Shown here: positions 1-7,416 of the stretch, one piece after another
Numbering within the stretch: position 1 is the stretch's first letter
Layout of the letters: every line of letters begins with the position of its first letter
Assembly: GCF_900215435.1 (NCBI RefSeq)
Contig: NZ_OCMY01000001.1
Span: 1 to 64,000 of the forward strand
DNA length: 64,000 nucleotides
Reading direction: 5' to 3'
Origin: Candidatus Pantoea floridensis
GTDB lineage: Bacteria; Pseudomonadota; Gammaproteobacteria; Enterobacterales; Enterobacteriaceae
Program-made: the position numbers and the translations under genes
The notes under the pieces: model-generated
Seen by the model: only the letters and a program-made list of their open reading frames with translations
Database searches by the model: none
What the model was told of the DNA's origin: nothing

Positions 1-373
1 TGATTTTGATTGCCTGGTCTTTGTTCCAATAGATATTTACTGATACTCCCTCGCCAGCACCACCTAATCTTTCATGAGTTGAAATCTCTGCTGCTTTATC
101 TGTCGCCCATCGTAAAGGATTAGTTGAAGATGGAACTTTATATTTTGTCAACTGACTGTCAGTCAGATGGCCTAATGCTGATGAATTTGCTTTAGAAGAT
201 GAAATGATCGTGATGAACTTATCACTGGTAGAACTTTCGTTTATAGCTTTAAGTAAGGAATTTCCAACAGGTTTAGATGAAATTAACGATAATGCTTTTT
301 CTGTTTCACTTTCATGAGCCTCAGACTCTGAGACAAGCGCAATGAATGGCGCGATTTCACTTACACTTTTCAT
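1..373 (-). CDS. NleD/HopH1-like M91 metallopeptidase effector (N-terminal part, cut by window edge)
   Basis: Reading from an ATG at 373 with a GAGGGG ribosome site, the frame stays open to the window edge and gives 124 residues. They align with the N-terminal half of the six complete paralogues upstream: an amphipathic start, the block SSKPVGNSLLKAI (about residues 33-45), a LTDSQ block, and a GEGVSVNIYWN block near the edge, equivalent to the GEGTSAxIxWNP block of its relatives. The HExxH zinc site would lie about 20 residues beyond the edge, so catalytic competence cannot be judged. It is the last visible gene of the minus-strand effector cluster. Confidence 0.75.
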   Translation of the reverse strand, partial: MKSVSEIAPFIALVSESEAHESETEKALSLISSKPVGNSLLKAINESSTSDKFITIISSSKANSSALGHLTDSQLTKYKVPSSTNPLRWATDKAAEISTHERLGGAGEGVSVNIYWNKDQAIKI

Positions 374-414
374 TTTAATCCCCTCGAAAAATCGTTTATG
401 GGAAATATTAAAGA

Positions 415-1068
415 TCAAAAATCATCTTGTGGATCTATTGAATAAAACTGACGAAAAGGAAGACCATGTTCAAGCCTTATGAGGTTTTCAGAAAATCGTT
501 CAGATGAATATTCTCTTAACCCTACAGTTTTGAATTCCTCTATAGCATTTTGTGAAGCCGGATCAAAGTTATTATCCTTAATACCACCATGATAAACACC
601 ATCAACAATATGATATGCATGAATAAGTTCATGTGAGAGTGAAACATACGATATTGAAGGATCTAAGATTGGGAAAGGATGACCATCATCTTTAATCCCT
701 GCTGATAAAGCAGGATTCCAGTAAACCGTGGCCGATGTTCCTGGTCCCTTTGAAACTAAACCATCTCTTCGAGCAAGACTTTCTGCAATCTCACTATGAT
801 AAGAATCAAATTCATCATATGGCACATTGAATCTTTTTATTTGAGACATCGTCAAACGGGGGGCGATAAAAGTATCAATTTCGTTAGGAGTGATTTTTAT
901 GTTTTTCCCTCTTACAGATATATCCCTTAACTCTACTAACAATTCATGACCTATCGGACCAGAATTTATTTTTTGGAGGGCTGATTCAACTACATGCCAT
1001 TGCTCTTTATTTTCATATTCAACAACGATATTTTTTGCTATGTGGCTCGTTGTTAGTGTAATTGTCAT
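415..1068 (-). CDS. NleD/HopH1-like M91 zinc metallopeptidase, putative type III effector
   Basis: 217 residues, close to the usual length of M91 proteins (NleD about 230). The zinc site HELIHAYH is intact: H146, E147, H150. A conserved EE at 177-178, in EEFKTVG, is the likely position of the third ligand by family pattern, followed by the family tail SENLIRLEHGLPFR. Known NleD enzymes are injected into host cells and cleave the activation loop of the MAP kinases JNK and p38. Here that activity is inferred from family only. The gene lies 12 bases downstream of the next paralogue in the same direction, so one transcript is likely. The DNA is strongly AT-rich. Confidence 0.78.
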   Translation of the reverse strand: MTITLTTSHIAKNIVVEYENKEQWHVVESALQKINSGPIGHELLVELRDISVRGKNIKITPNEIDTFIAPRLTMSQIKRFNVPYDEFDSYHSEIAESLARRDGLVSKGPGTSATVYWNPALSAGIKDDGHPFPILDPSISYVSLSHELIHAYHIVDGVYHGGIKDNNFDPASQNAIEEFKTVGLREYSSERFSENLIRLEHGLPFRQFYSIDPQDDF

Positions 1069-1080
1069 TTTGTCACCACA

Positions 1081-1704
1081 TTATATTTCCATTCGGAAAG
1101 TGAGGCCATGTTCATTACGTAGACTGTTTTCAGAAAATCGTTCGTTGCGAAATTCATTCATCCCTATCACCCGTTTCTCCTCTAAAGTCGATGGTTCATT
1201 ATCCAGATTTTCAAGAATAGGATCTATAAGAACAGATCCTTCCATCATATGAAATGCATGAATGAGATGATGTCCGAGGTTAATGAAATTGTTTGAGGAA
1301 TTTAAAGAAGGATTTGGCTTCCCTGCTCTGTCAAGTTCACTTGATAGAAAGGGATTCCATTGAATAACTGCATTTGAACCCTTCCCTTTTTCGCCATTAA
1401 AATTAAGAATGGAATGATAATAAGCAATTGTAAGCATATACAAATCATCATCATCTAAAGCGTCATACTCAAGAATTTCTTGAGCTGAAAGAGTAGCATG
1501 TGAATTATTTTTAAGTGTTTGGTCTATGACAAGATGGACTTTTCTTCCATTTTCATTTAGACGTTCTATTTCTTCAAGGAGTGCTTTCCCGTTCGGTTTG
1601 CTTTTTAATTTCCTAAGACTAAAGTCAAGGTCAATGAGATCGCTATAATGATTATACTCAATACTTAGATTTTTTAAGTGTAAAGAATTAACGATATTTC
1701 TCAT
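1081..1704 (-). CDS. NleD-like M91 paralogue with catalytic Glu lost (HHLIH), probable pseudo-enzyme
   Basis: 207 residues from the ATG at 1704, chosen because AAGGA lies five bases upstream; an in-frame ATG at 1722 has no ribosome site. The fold landmarks of the cluster are kept: KSKPNGKALLEEI, GKGSNAVIQWNP, the EEKRVIG third-ligand region and SENSLRNEHGL. The zinc motif reads H145-H146-L-I-H149, so the general base Glu is His (codon CAT). Zinc could still bind, but M91-type peptide hydrolysis should be abolished. The reading frame is otherwise undamaged, which suggests retained function as a binding protein, or recent inactivation. Confidence 0.75.
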   Translation of the reverse strand: MRNIVNSLHLKNLSIEYNHYSDLIDLDFSLRKLKSKPNGKALLEEIERLNENGRKVHLVIDQTLKNNSHATLSAQEILEYDALDDDDLYMLTIAYYHSILNFNGEKGKGSNAVIQWNPFLSSELDRAGKPNPSLNSSNNFINLGHHLIHAFHMMEGSVLIDPILENLDNEPSTLEEKRVIGMNEFRNERFSENSLRNEHGLTFRMEI

Positions 1705-1724
1705 ATCAATCCTTAAATTCATTA

Positions 1725-2357
1725 CTATTTAATTCTCGGCTCTAGCTCATGTTCTCGTCGAATATTATTTTCGCTGTATTTTTCAAATTGAAACTCGCCT
1801 ATCCCAATCGTCCGCCTCTCTTCAGCAGCGCGCTTAACACCTGTCCGAGCTTGTTCCTCATGACTATCAGTTAGAACATCACTTTTCATTATATGTAGGG
1901 CATGAATAAGCAAATGAGAAAGCGGGATGTAATTATTAACACGTTGATAATCATTTGTTGGGATTCCGTTTCTAACATTTCCTGATATTCGATTATTCCA
2001 TGTTATTTGAACATTTGTTCCAGCTTCTCGAGAACCGCCAACTGGATAAGTCATTTTACTTGAAAGCTCTTCAGCAATATGGTTATTAACAAGATCGTTC
2101 TCATCTGGAGATGCATTCCAATCGATAGCCTGCTTAGGACTTAAAACGGATTTTGAATTATTTACTCCAGCGTTATCTATAATAATTCGAATCTGTTTAC
2201 CCTCAGCCCCGAGACTTTGTATTTCGTTTAATAAATCATTACCGATTGGTCTGCTTCTTATTAGAGACAAAGCTCTTTCACAACTGTTGAATTGGTTCCC
2301 ATTTGTATAATTAACAATAATGTTTGTCACTACAGCCGATGGCAATGCTTGAAGCAT
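1725..2357 (-). CDS. NleD-like M91 paralogue with catalytic Glu lost (HLLIH), probable pseudo-enzyme
   Basis: 210 residues from the ATG at 2357, seven bases after GGAG; the longer open frame to 2390 would overlap the upstream paralogue and lacks a ribosome site. Shared blocks are RSRPIGNDLLNEI, GTNVQITWNN, EERRTIGIGEF and SENNIRREHEL. The zinc motif reads H148-L149-L-I-H152: both His are kept but the catalytic Glu is Leu (codon TTG). This is the second member with the same residue lost, by a different substitution, so the loss was probably independent. The frame is intact and spacing to both neighbours is short. Confidence 0.75.
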   Translation of the reverse strand: MLQALPSAVVTNIIVNYTNGNQFNSCERALSLIRSRPIGNDLLNEIQSLGAEGKQIRIIIDNAGVNNSKSVLSPKQAIDWNASPDENDLVNNHIAEELSSKMTYPVGGSREAGTNVQITWNNRISGNVRNGIPTNDYQRVNNYIPLSHLLIHALHIMKSDVLTDSHEEQARTGVKRAAEERRTIGIGEFQFEKYSENNIRREHELEPRIK

Positions 2358-2376
2358 AATATTCTCCGATTGATAG

Positions 2377-3054
2377 TTACTTAATAACAATTCCTAGTTT
2401 TTCAGCTTCCTGTGAACTCATGATTGAAACATAAGAACTACGCAAAGGAAGATTGTGTTCCTGCCGGATTTTATTTTCTGTATATTTTTCATTTTGATAT
2501 TCCCCTAATCCAACAGCACGATCTTCCTCTTCCCTTACCCCCTTATCTTCTGTTAAATAAGTATCTACACGTTGCCCCCCTAACCACATGCCATTCATCA
2601 TATACAAAGTATGAATCAATTCATGTGCCAAGCCTATAAATGATTCCTCTCCTGTTTTAGCTGCATAAGGATTACCATGTTCATCTACATAAATCGAAAC
2701 ATCAGGATTGAAAGAAATGTTTGCACTTGAACCTTCGCCATGAGTTCCATCGGGGCTGGGTTTACTGAAAACACCAACATTAAGTTTATTTTTCACTCTA
2801 GGATCTTTGCCAGTCACTAGTTTAAAATATTTTGGACCTGATAAAGTATGATGAACAGAAGTCGGTTTATTTCTGTTTACGGTAATCACAACAAATTTTT
2901 CTTGTGAACTCATTGCCGCAATATCCTTCAGCAGCCCATGACCAACACTTTTGCTTGCTATCTGTTTTAATTTAAAATCAACTTCTTTAATATCTTCCGC
3001 TGAGCTAGCATCAATTACGATATTAGCTGCAAAACTGCTTCTTGATGTTAACAT
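2377..3054 (-). CDS. NleD/HopH1-like M91 zinc metallopeptidase, putative type III effector
   Basis: 225 residues with an intact HELIH site (H144, E145, H148) and the EEDRAVGLGEY block about 30 residues later. The N-terminal repeat block is the most divergent of the cluster (ASKSVGHGLLKDI). The insert between it and the GEGSSANISFNP block is longer than in relatives, and the C-terminus extends about 15 residues past the family end. The protein is predicted to be soluble, with no signal peptide or membrane segment, as expected for a type III substrate. It is probably co-transcribed with its neighbours. Confidence 0.77.
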   Translation of the reverse strand: MLTSRSSFAANIVIDASSAEDIKEVDFKLKQIASKSVGHGLLKDIAAMSSQEKFVVITVNRNKPTSVHHTLSGPKYFKLVTGKDPRVKNKLNVGVFSKPSPDGTHGEGSSANISFNPDVSIYVDEHGNPYAAKTGEESFIGLAHELIHTLYMMNGMWLGGQRVDTYLTEDKGVREEEDRAVGLGEYQNEKYTENKIRQEHNLPLRSSYVSIMSSQEAEKLGIVIK

Positions 3055-3093
3055 AAGTCATCCAATGTTTTTCCATATTAACTTCAAAACTCA

Positions 3094-3723
3094 CTAATAT
3101 TGCTTTCTTACATTCAAACCATGTTCTTTTCTGACGCCATTTTCAGACTTGTTTTCGTTACTGTATGCTGCCATTCCTACCGCTCGCACCTCTTCATTCC
3201 AGGTTGGTGTGCCTGGGTTTTTCGGTTTTCCGTTAAACTCTCCTGTAAATGACCCTTTCATAATTCTATAACCATGAACAAGTTCATGAACCAGATCAGC
3301 AAACGAATACTCAGCATTTTCTCCTTTCTCTCTCATTCCGTTTTTATTGATGATTAATCCCTCATTAGGGTTCCAGGTAATATGAGCGCTTGTCCCTTCC
3401 CCCTTAATACCAAAATCAATAGCACTTGCTAATATATAAGCAGTTTTGATATTCTCATCAAAAGTCATTTGATTGGCTTTATAAGCCTTCATTTGTGATT
3501 CAGTCAGCACAGGTCTTGCCTTCGCGTGCTCAAGTGAACTGACTATGATTTTAAGTGACTTCCCATTTTGTGTGTTTCTGACGACCTCCTGAATGATACT
3601 TCTTCCGTTTGGTTTTGAATTTATTTTAGCTAAAGCACTTTCAGCCTTATCATATCCCCCTGTTTCATATGATTCAATCATTATTTCTGGAACAGTCTTG
3701 CTTCGCTGTATGAAATTCATCAT
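3094..3723 (-). CDS. NleD/HopH1-like M91 zinc metallopeptidase, putative type III effector
   Basis: 209 residues. The zinc motif is HELVH (146-150), the conservative Val variant, and the EEVRAVGMAAY block and SENGVRKEHGL tail are present. The GEGTSAHITWNP block is a near-consensus version of the family signature. It sits directly downstream of the chaperone gene (27 bases), which fits the usual pairing of a secretion chaperone with its cognate effector. The ribosome site is weak, and either of two adjacent ATG codons (3723, 3720) could be used. Confidence 0.77.
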   Translation of the reverse strand: MMNFIQRSKTVPEIMIESYETGGYDKAESALAKINSKPNGRSIIQEVVRNTQNGKSLKIIVSSLEHAKARPVLTESQMKAYKANQMTFDENIKTAYILASAIDFGIKGEGTSAHITWNPNEGLIINKNGMREKGENAEYSFADLVHELVHGYRIMKGSFTGEFNGKPKNPGTPTWNEEVRAVGMAAYSNENKSENGVRKEHGLNVRKQY

Positions 3724-3750
3724 CTTTTCACTTTTTACTTTTAATATTGT

Positions 3751-4230
3751 TTATTTTCTTTGATTTAAAAATTGTTCTGTTTGATTGCTTTGAAATTTCG
3801 TTTTTTCTAACTCCCCTTTTTTATTGTCGTCCTCTTCAAGTAACTTATTAAACCATCTTGAAATGACAGCAAGAGTAATATTTATTTTCTCAAGCATCAT
3901 CATCATTTTTTCAAGATAAATCTCTTCTTCTTTCAACCCCCCCCATAATACGAGCTTATTTTCTTCTTTGTCAGCTGCAATTGTAATGATTGATTCTTGA
4001 TCTGGAGTTAGATTTGCTTGTAATAATTCCAAGAGCATTTCCTCGCCCGGATTTTCAGGCATGGGAAGAAAAGCAATCATGATTAGTGTGTTTAGTTCAG
4101 TTTTCTCAAGATAAACCTCCCCTGTTTCTAACGTAAGAGAATAGTAACCATGAGGATTCATTTGCATATCTGGAACGCGAAGTTGTCTGAATAGAGGTTG
4201 CAGTTTTTGAAAAAGTTTTTCAGGAGTCAT
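3751..4230 (-). CDS. CesT-family type III secretion chaperone
   Basis: A 159-residue acidic, soluble protein. The pattern fits class I (CesT/SycE-type) chaperones: an N-terminal helix (LFQKLQPLFRQLRV), a short beta stretch with NPHGYYSLTLETGEVYL, a hydrophobic strand (TLIMIAFLP), the helix MLLELLQANL, a strand pair with NKLVLWGG, then a long amphipathic C-terminal helix. The last 25 residues are a charged Lys/Glu/Gln tail, probably disordered. It lies inside the M91 effector cluster, 18 bases downstream of the first effector gene and 27 upstream of the next. Its role as their chaperone is inferred from fold pattern and position. No type III apparatus gene is in the window. Confidence 0.65.
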   Translation of the reverse strand: MTPEKLFQKLQPLFRQLRVPDMQMNPHGYYSLTLETGEVYLEKTELNTLIMIAFLPMPENPGEEMLLELLQANLTPDQESIITIAADKEENKLVLWGGLKEEEIYLEKMMMMLEKINITLAVISRWFNKLLEEDDNKKGELEKTKFQSNQTEQFLNQRK

Positions 4231-4248
4231 AGTAATCTCAATTTTTAT

Positions 4249-4917
4249 TTAAAAAACATTTTGTAACCGACGAGGAATTAAGTATGATTTTCTGAGCTGT
4301 AAACCGTGTTCTGCACGAATCGTATTTTCCGTAATAGGTCTGTCAGCGTAGCGACCTAATCCAACAGCTCGATATTCTTCTTCCATAGCTGGTGATGAAG
4401 GATCTTGACTATCTCCATTATGTCCTACGAGTGAGTTACCTTTTAAAAATCTGAGAGAATGAATTAATTCATGAACCAGTGAAACAAATACTAAGTCACG
4501 TCTATGACTGCGTTTTGGCTCCCCGTTATCAACATCTACAGATTGAGTAGGATCAAATTCAATGTATGCTGATGTCCCTTCTCGACGTGATTTTGATGGA
4601 GGCTTGCGTGAAATATAAGAGGCTAGAGAGTTATGATCTTTGTCATACGGATTATTGCTAAGTTTTAAACTTTTGAAATAATTTAATTGAGATTCAGTAA
4701 GCATCGGTCGTGCCGTGTGACCTATATGATATAGACATGCTATTTTTACGAACCTTCCATTATCTGATAGTTCTTCTATTTTTTTTAAGAGAGTATTTCC
4801 TATCGGTTTGCTTTTTATTTTTTTGAGTGAACTTTCTATAGCATTTAAATCATTATCATCATACCCAGCAATTAAAATATAAGGAGCCTCTCTGCTGTAT
4901 CTTTCAACATATTTCAT
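4249..4917 (-). CDS. NleD/HopH1-like M91 zinc metallopeptidase, first gene of effector cluster
   Basis: 222 residues with the intact zinc site HELIH (149-153), KSKPIGNTLLKKI, PMLTESQ, REGTSAYIEFDP, EEEYRAVGLG and ENTIRAEHGLQLRKSY. It is the promoter-proximal member. AGAGG lies five bases before the ATG, and a TATAAT hexamer lies about 77 bases upstream on the coding strand. The chaperone gene follows 18 bases after its stop, so the two may form the ancestral effector-chaperone pair from which the array grew. NleD-type MAP-kinase cleavage is the family precedent; the target here is unknown. Confidence 0.78.
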   Translation of the reverse strand: MKYVERYSREAPYILIAGYDDNDLNAIESSLKKIKSKPIGNTLLKKIEELSDNGRFVKIACLYHIGHTARPMLTESQLNYFKSLKLSNNPYDKDHNSLASYISRKPPSKSRREGTSAYIEFDPTQSVDVDNGEPKRSHRRDLVFVSLVHELIHSLRFLKGNSLVGHNGDSQDPSSPAMEEEYRAVGLGRYADRPITENTIRAEHGLQLRKSYLIPRRLQNVF

Positions 4918-5055
4918 GTTAACCTCTTTTTTTAGACATAATAATTAGTTAAATAATTAACAAATCAGTTCCAAAAAAAAGATTAGTGTATGAATTATAA
5001 TGATAAAAAAGGAAAGCTACGTTAAGCCCTGCTGATGCAGGGCTTGAAAAGGATA
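4918..5055 (-). promoter_or_regulatory. Promoter region of effector cluster and hairpin after SDR gene
   Basis: A very AT-rich gap. On the minus strand a TATAAT hexamer (4999 to 4994) is a plausible -10 box for the effector cluster; no good -35 is seen. A GGAACT sequence near 4970 recalls the first half of an hrp box but has no CCAC half at the required distance. A hairpin with nine-base arms (5024-5032 and 5037-5045) follows the SDR stop codon. It may end SDR transcription, although its T-run is poor. Confidence 0.4.
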
Positions 5056-5817
5056 TTAAGCAAAACCGCCATTAACACGAAGGATTTGACCATTGATCCA
5101 TTCGCCTCCAGGACCAACTAAAACCGCTACCGCTTCAGCGATGTCCTCCGGCGTACCAATACGGCCCAAAGGTGATTGTCCCTTAAACCATTCAATTTGT
5201 TCGTCAGTTTTCCCTTTATAAAAAAGGTCCGTACCTGTAGGGCCTGGTGCGACAGAATTCACACGAATGTTCCTCCCCTTGAGTTCATTCGCCAGTACGC
5301 GAACAAGACCTTCTACCCCTAGTTTTGAGGCGATGTAACCACCGTAACCAGGGAAATTTTTAGCCACAACGCTTGATGAAAAAGCGATGATTCGACCGCC
5401 GTTAGAGACCAGTTGAGCTGCATGAGACAGTACGAGGTAAGAACCGATGAGATTTGTGTTCACAATTTTCTGAAACGTCTCAATATTATCAGGTTCGATT
5501 TTTGCCATTGGCATGATCCCCGCGCTGTTGATCACCGCGTCAATGCTCCCTTTGATCTGCATCACTTCATCAAACATGTTTTTAACCGATGCAGAATCAC
5601 TGATGTCAGCCTGAACACTGGTAGCATGACCGCCATGAGAAACGATTTTCTCAACCAGGGCTGAGGCTTTCTGGCTGTTGCCAGAGTAATGAACAGCTAC
5701 AGCGAAACCATCTTTAGCCAGACGTTCTGCGATAGCCTCACCGATACCGCCTGTAGCACCTGTAACGAGTGCGACTTTATGAGCTTGATTCAATTTTATA
5801 CCCTCTATGATTTTCAT
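5056..5817 (-). CDS. SDR-family oxidoreductase (FabG-like)
   Basis: A 253-residue classical short-chain dehydrogenase/reductase. The Rossmann motif TGATGGIG is near residues 20-27, NSAG follows strand 4, a Ser lies in FSSSVV, the catalytic pair is YGGYIASK, and PGPTGT follows. The C-terminal GGEWINGQILRVNGG is typical of NADPH-dependent ketoacyl or sugar reductases; the substrate cannot be assigned. The start is uncertain: a TTG at 5793 lies about eight bases after AGAGGG and would begin the protein at LNQAHKVALVTG, which fits the family better than the ATG at 5817. Base composition is closer to the chromosome than in the effector array. Confidence 0.85.
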   Translation of the reverse strand: MKIIEGIKLNQAHKVALVTGATGGIGEAIAERLAKDGFAVAVHYSGNSQKASALVEKIVSHGGHATSVQADISDSASVKNMFDEVMQIKGSIDAVINSAGIMPMAKIEPDNIETFQKIVNTNLIGSYLVLSHAAQLVSNGGRIIAFSSSVVAKNFPGYGGYIASKLGVEGLVRVLANELKGRNIRVNSVAPGPTGTDLFYKGKTDEQIEWFKGQSPLGRIGTPEDIAEAVAVLVGPGGEWINGQILRVNGGFA

Positions 5818-5900
5818 ATGTGATTGTTGAATGAAATCAACGAGGCGATGTTATCTGAGAGACAGATTCAGGCGTTTTAAGGTGTGCGAATTGAAAGGCA

Positions 5901-5922
5901 AAAACCCGCGATTTCGCGGGTT
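5901..5922 (-). terminator. Rho-independent terminator of the MazE-like gene
   Basis: On the minus strand AACCCGCG, loop AAAT, CGCGGGTT is followed by a short T-run, 10-30 bases after the antitoxin-like gene's stop codon. Confidence 0.7.
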
Positions 5923-5931
5923 GAGGCAGTA

Positions 5932-6321
5932 TCAGAGAATTTCTTTTCCAACAGGTTTCATGTTCAACCAGGCTCGATCCTCTTCCGAAAGCTCGACCTC
6001 TCCGGCTGGATAAGCTTTCATGAGTTCATCTAAGGTGAACGAAGTATTTGTTTCTTCACTGGCTTTGCTTGTGATTGTTTTTGCAGCGCCTGAGAGAATT
6101 TTGTTTACTAACTCGGAAACGTCGATACCGGCTTCATCGATTGTTTGATACAACGCGTTATCGACCTCAACAGATGAACTCGGTTTGCTGATGATAAGCT
6201 GTCTATCGATCACCTGAGCCTGTAAGGTTTCGCCGTCTGTCCACGCCAGTTGTTGAAGAACTGAATTCGGAATTCTGATGGCGGCTGAATTGCCCCATCT
6301 CTTGATCTGTAGCGTTAACAT
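5932..6321 (-). CDS. MazE-like antitoxin (AbrB-type), no toxin partner in view
   Basis: 129 residues. Residues 1-45 (MLTLQIKRWGNSAAIRIPN and following) match the swapped-hairpin AbrB/MazE DNA-binding domain. The C-terminus, with FTLDELMKAY and ending PVGKEIL, resembles the toxin-binding tail of MazE. It is about 45 residues longer than E. coli MazE because of a linker between the two parts. The start is well supported: AGGAGG lies eight bases upstream and a TATAAT just before it. A mazF-type toxin normally follows directly, but only a terminator follows here. It may be an orphan or a stand-alone regulator. Confidence 0.75.
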   Translation of the reverse strand: MLTLQIKRWGNSAAIRIPNSVLQQLAWTDGETLQAQVIDRQLIISKPSSSVEVDNALYQTIDEAGIDVSELVNKILSGAAKTITSKASEETNTSFTLDELMKAYPAGEVELSEEDRAWLNMKPVGKEIL

Positions 6322-6382
6322 CTTGAATCCTCCTCTTATTGTTTATACATTATAGAGACGACGACTTGAGGTTTCAATCTAG

Positions 6383-6610
6383 CGAGATCTCAGGCTTATC
6401 CTGTCGTCTCTCAGAATCAATCTGAATTACAATTTGAGAAGTCTTAAGGATAACCCTAGCCTTAAAAGCAAACTTCCTGAGGTCATTTCGAACGCTTATG
6501 AAGACGCGATTCTTATGGCCGTAAAAGAAACCGGTTTAGATGAAATCACTTTTCCTCAGCTTTGTCCCTGGGAATTTGAAACCTTCATAAACGAAACCTT
6601 CTATCCCTAA
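6383..6610 (+). pseudogene. DUF29-family remnant (C-terminal about 75 codons)
   Basis: An open frame without a start codon runs from a stop at 6380 to TAA at 6608. Its translation contains the DUF29 C-terminal landmarks DNPSLKSKLPEV, AYEDAILMAVKETGL and FPQLCPWEFETFINETFYP. Full DUF29 proteins are about 140-150 residues, so the N-terminal half is gone; upstream sequence is occupied by the divergent MazE-like gene's promoter. A strong terminator follows. DUF29 genes are often found near mobile or phage-like DNA; their function is unknown. Confidence 0.7.
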
Positions 6611-6621
6611 CCTCTCCTATT

Positions 6622-6647
6622 AATGCCCCTTTGGGGCATTTTTTTTG
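6622..6647 (+). terminator. Rho-independent terminator after DUF29 remnant
   Basis: Hairpin ATGCCCC-TTT-GGGGCAT followed by eight T residues on the plus strand. Confidence 0.8.
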
Positions 6648-6721
6648 CCCAAAATTCTGAAAAAAAAATTCTTCGAAATTCGCTCAAAATGCACTGTCAT
6701 TCGTTGATACTTTGTGTATAC

Positions 6722-6734
6722 TCTACATTGTAGA
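6722..6734 (+). promoter_or_regulatory. Perfect 13-base dyad in promoter of unknown gene (candidate operator)
   Basis: TCTACATTGTAGA is a perfect dyad 24 bases before the ATG of the 6758 gene and overlaps a TATACT hexamer, a position suited to a repressor site. A looser related sequence (TTATACATTATAGA) lies in the MazE-like gene's promoter around 6340-6355, so the MazE-like protein is one candidate binder. This link is inference. Confidence 0.4.
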
Positions 6735-6757
6735 TACTTACTCAGGAGCGAATAGAA

Positions 6758-7390
6758 ATGAACAAAGCAAAATTTTTCGAAGAAATGAAAGAATGTCGTG
6801 TAAACGCATCGGCTCACATCACAATTTCTCCGAGAAGTGGCGGCAAGACAGCGTTAGTAATGAATCAGTCTGGCGCGCCAAATGCTTTTCTTTCTAGTCA
6901 CAAAGACGGTTCCGATGCGATGCATAAAGCATGGGACAAATATGAAGCATGGCTGAAAGAATACTTTATGAGTCTCGATGAAGCCATTGAGTCAGACCAG
7001 GCTGAGGCGGTTGAAGAAGATCGAGAGGTTTCAGCGATGTTAGTTGAGGCTGATGAACTGGAAGAAGTCTCAGAACCAGAACAAAACGATGCAGTTGAAA
7101 TCATTCATGGTCAGGCTTTGGTGATGAATGCTGAGATTGATGTTCTCTCTCAACGCTTAGCAGATCGTCGTTGTTATTGGTTAAGCGAACAAGCAATTCG
7201 GAACGCTCAGGTGAAAATCATCACTCAGTATAAGCGGGATGCTTTTAATGACGGTCCGAGGGTCATTCAACACATTCTGAAAGTGATTGTGATTTCTCGG
7301 AGACTGGCTTTAAACAAAAAGGGATTGTGTGAGATCGAGCCGAAACCAGGTCGTCTCGTTGAGTTAAATGACTGTGAGATTCCGTTTTAA
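6758..7390 (+). CDS. Unknown protein upstream of integrase
   Basis: A 210-residue protein that I do not recognise. It begins NKAKFFEEMKEC, has a Gly/Ser-rich patch near 27-33, a strongly acidic middle (about 70-110, many Glu/Asp) and a more basic C-terminal half with Arg/Lys-rich helices. No signal peptide or membrane segment is seen. AGGAG lies about nine bases before the ATG. The integrase gene starts 26 bases after its stop on the same strand, so the two are probably co-transcribed. In lambda-type modules this position holds excisionase or exonuclease-linked genes, but the sequence does not resemble Xis. Confidence 0.7.
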   Translation: MNKAKFFEEMKECRVNASAHITISPRSGGKTALVMNQSGAPNAFLSSHKDGSDAMHKAWDKYEAWLKEYFMSLDEAIESDQAEAVEEDREVSAMLVEADELEEVSEPEQNDAVEIIHGQALVMNAEIDVLSQRLADRRCYWLSEQAIRNAQVKIITQYKRDAFNDGPRVIQHILKVIVISRRLALNKKGLCEIEPKPGRLVELNDCEIPF

Positions 7391-7416
7391 GTTAAGTTTT
7401 ACAGAGAGAATTTGTT

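Noticed and set aside
4950..5000. GGAACT on the minus strand upstream of the effector cluster, possible hrp box
   Set aside because: The CCAC half is missing at the 15-17 base spacing, and the motif's sixth base differs from GGAACC.
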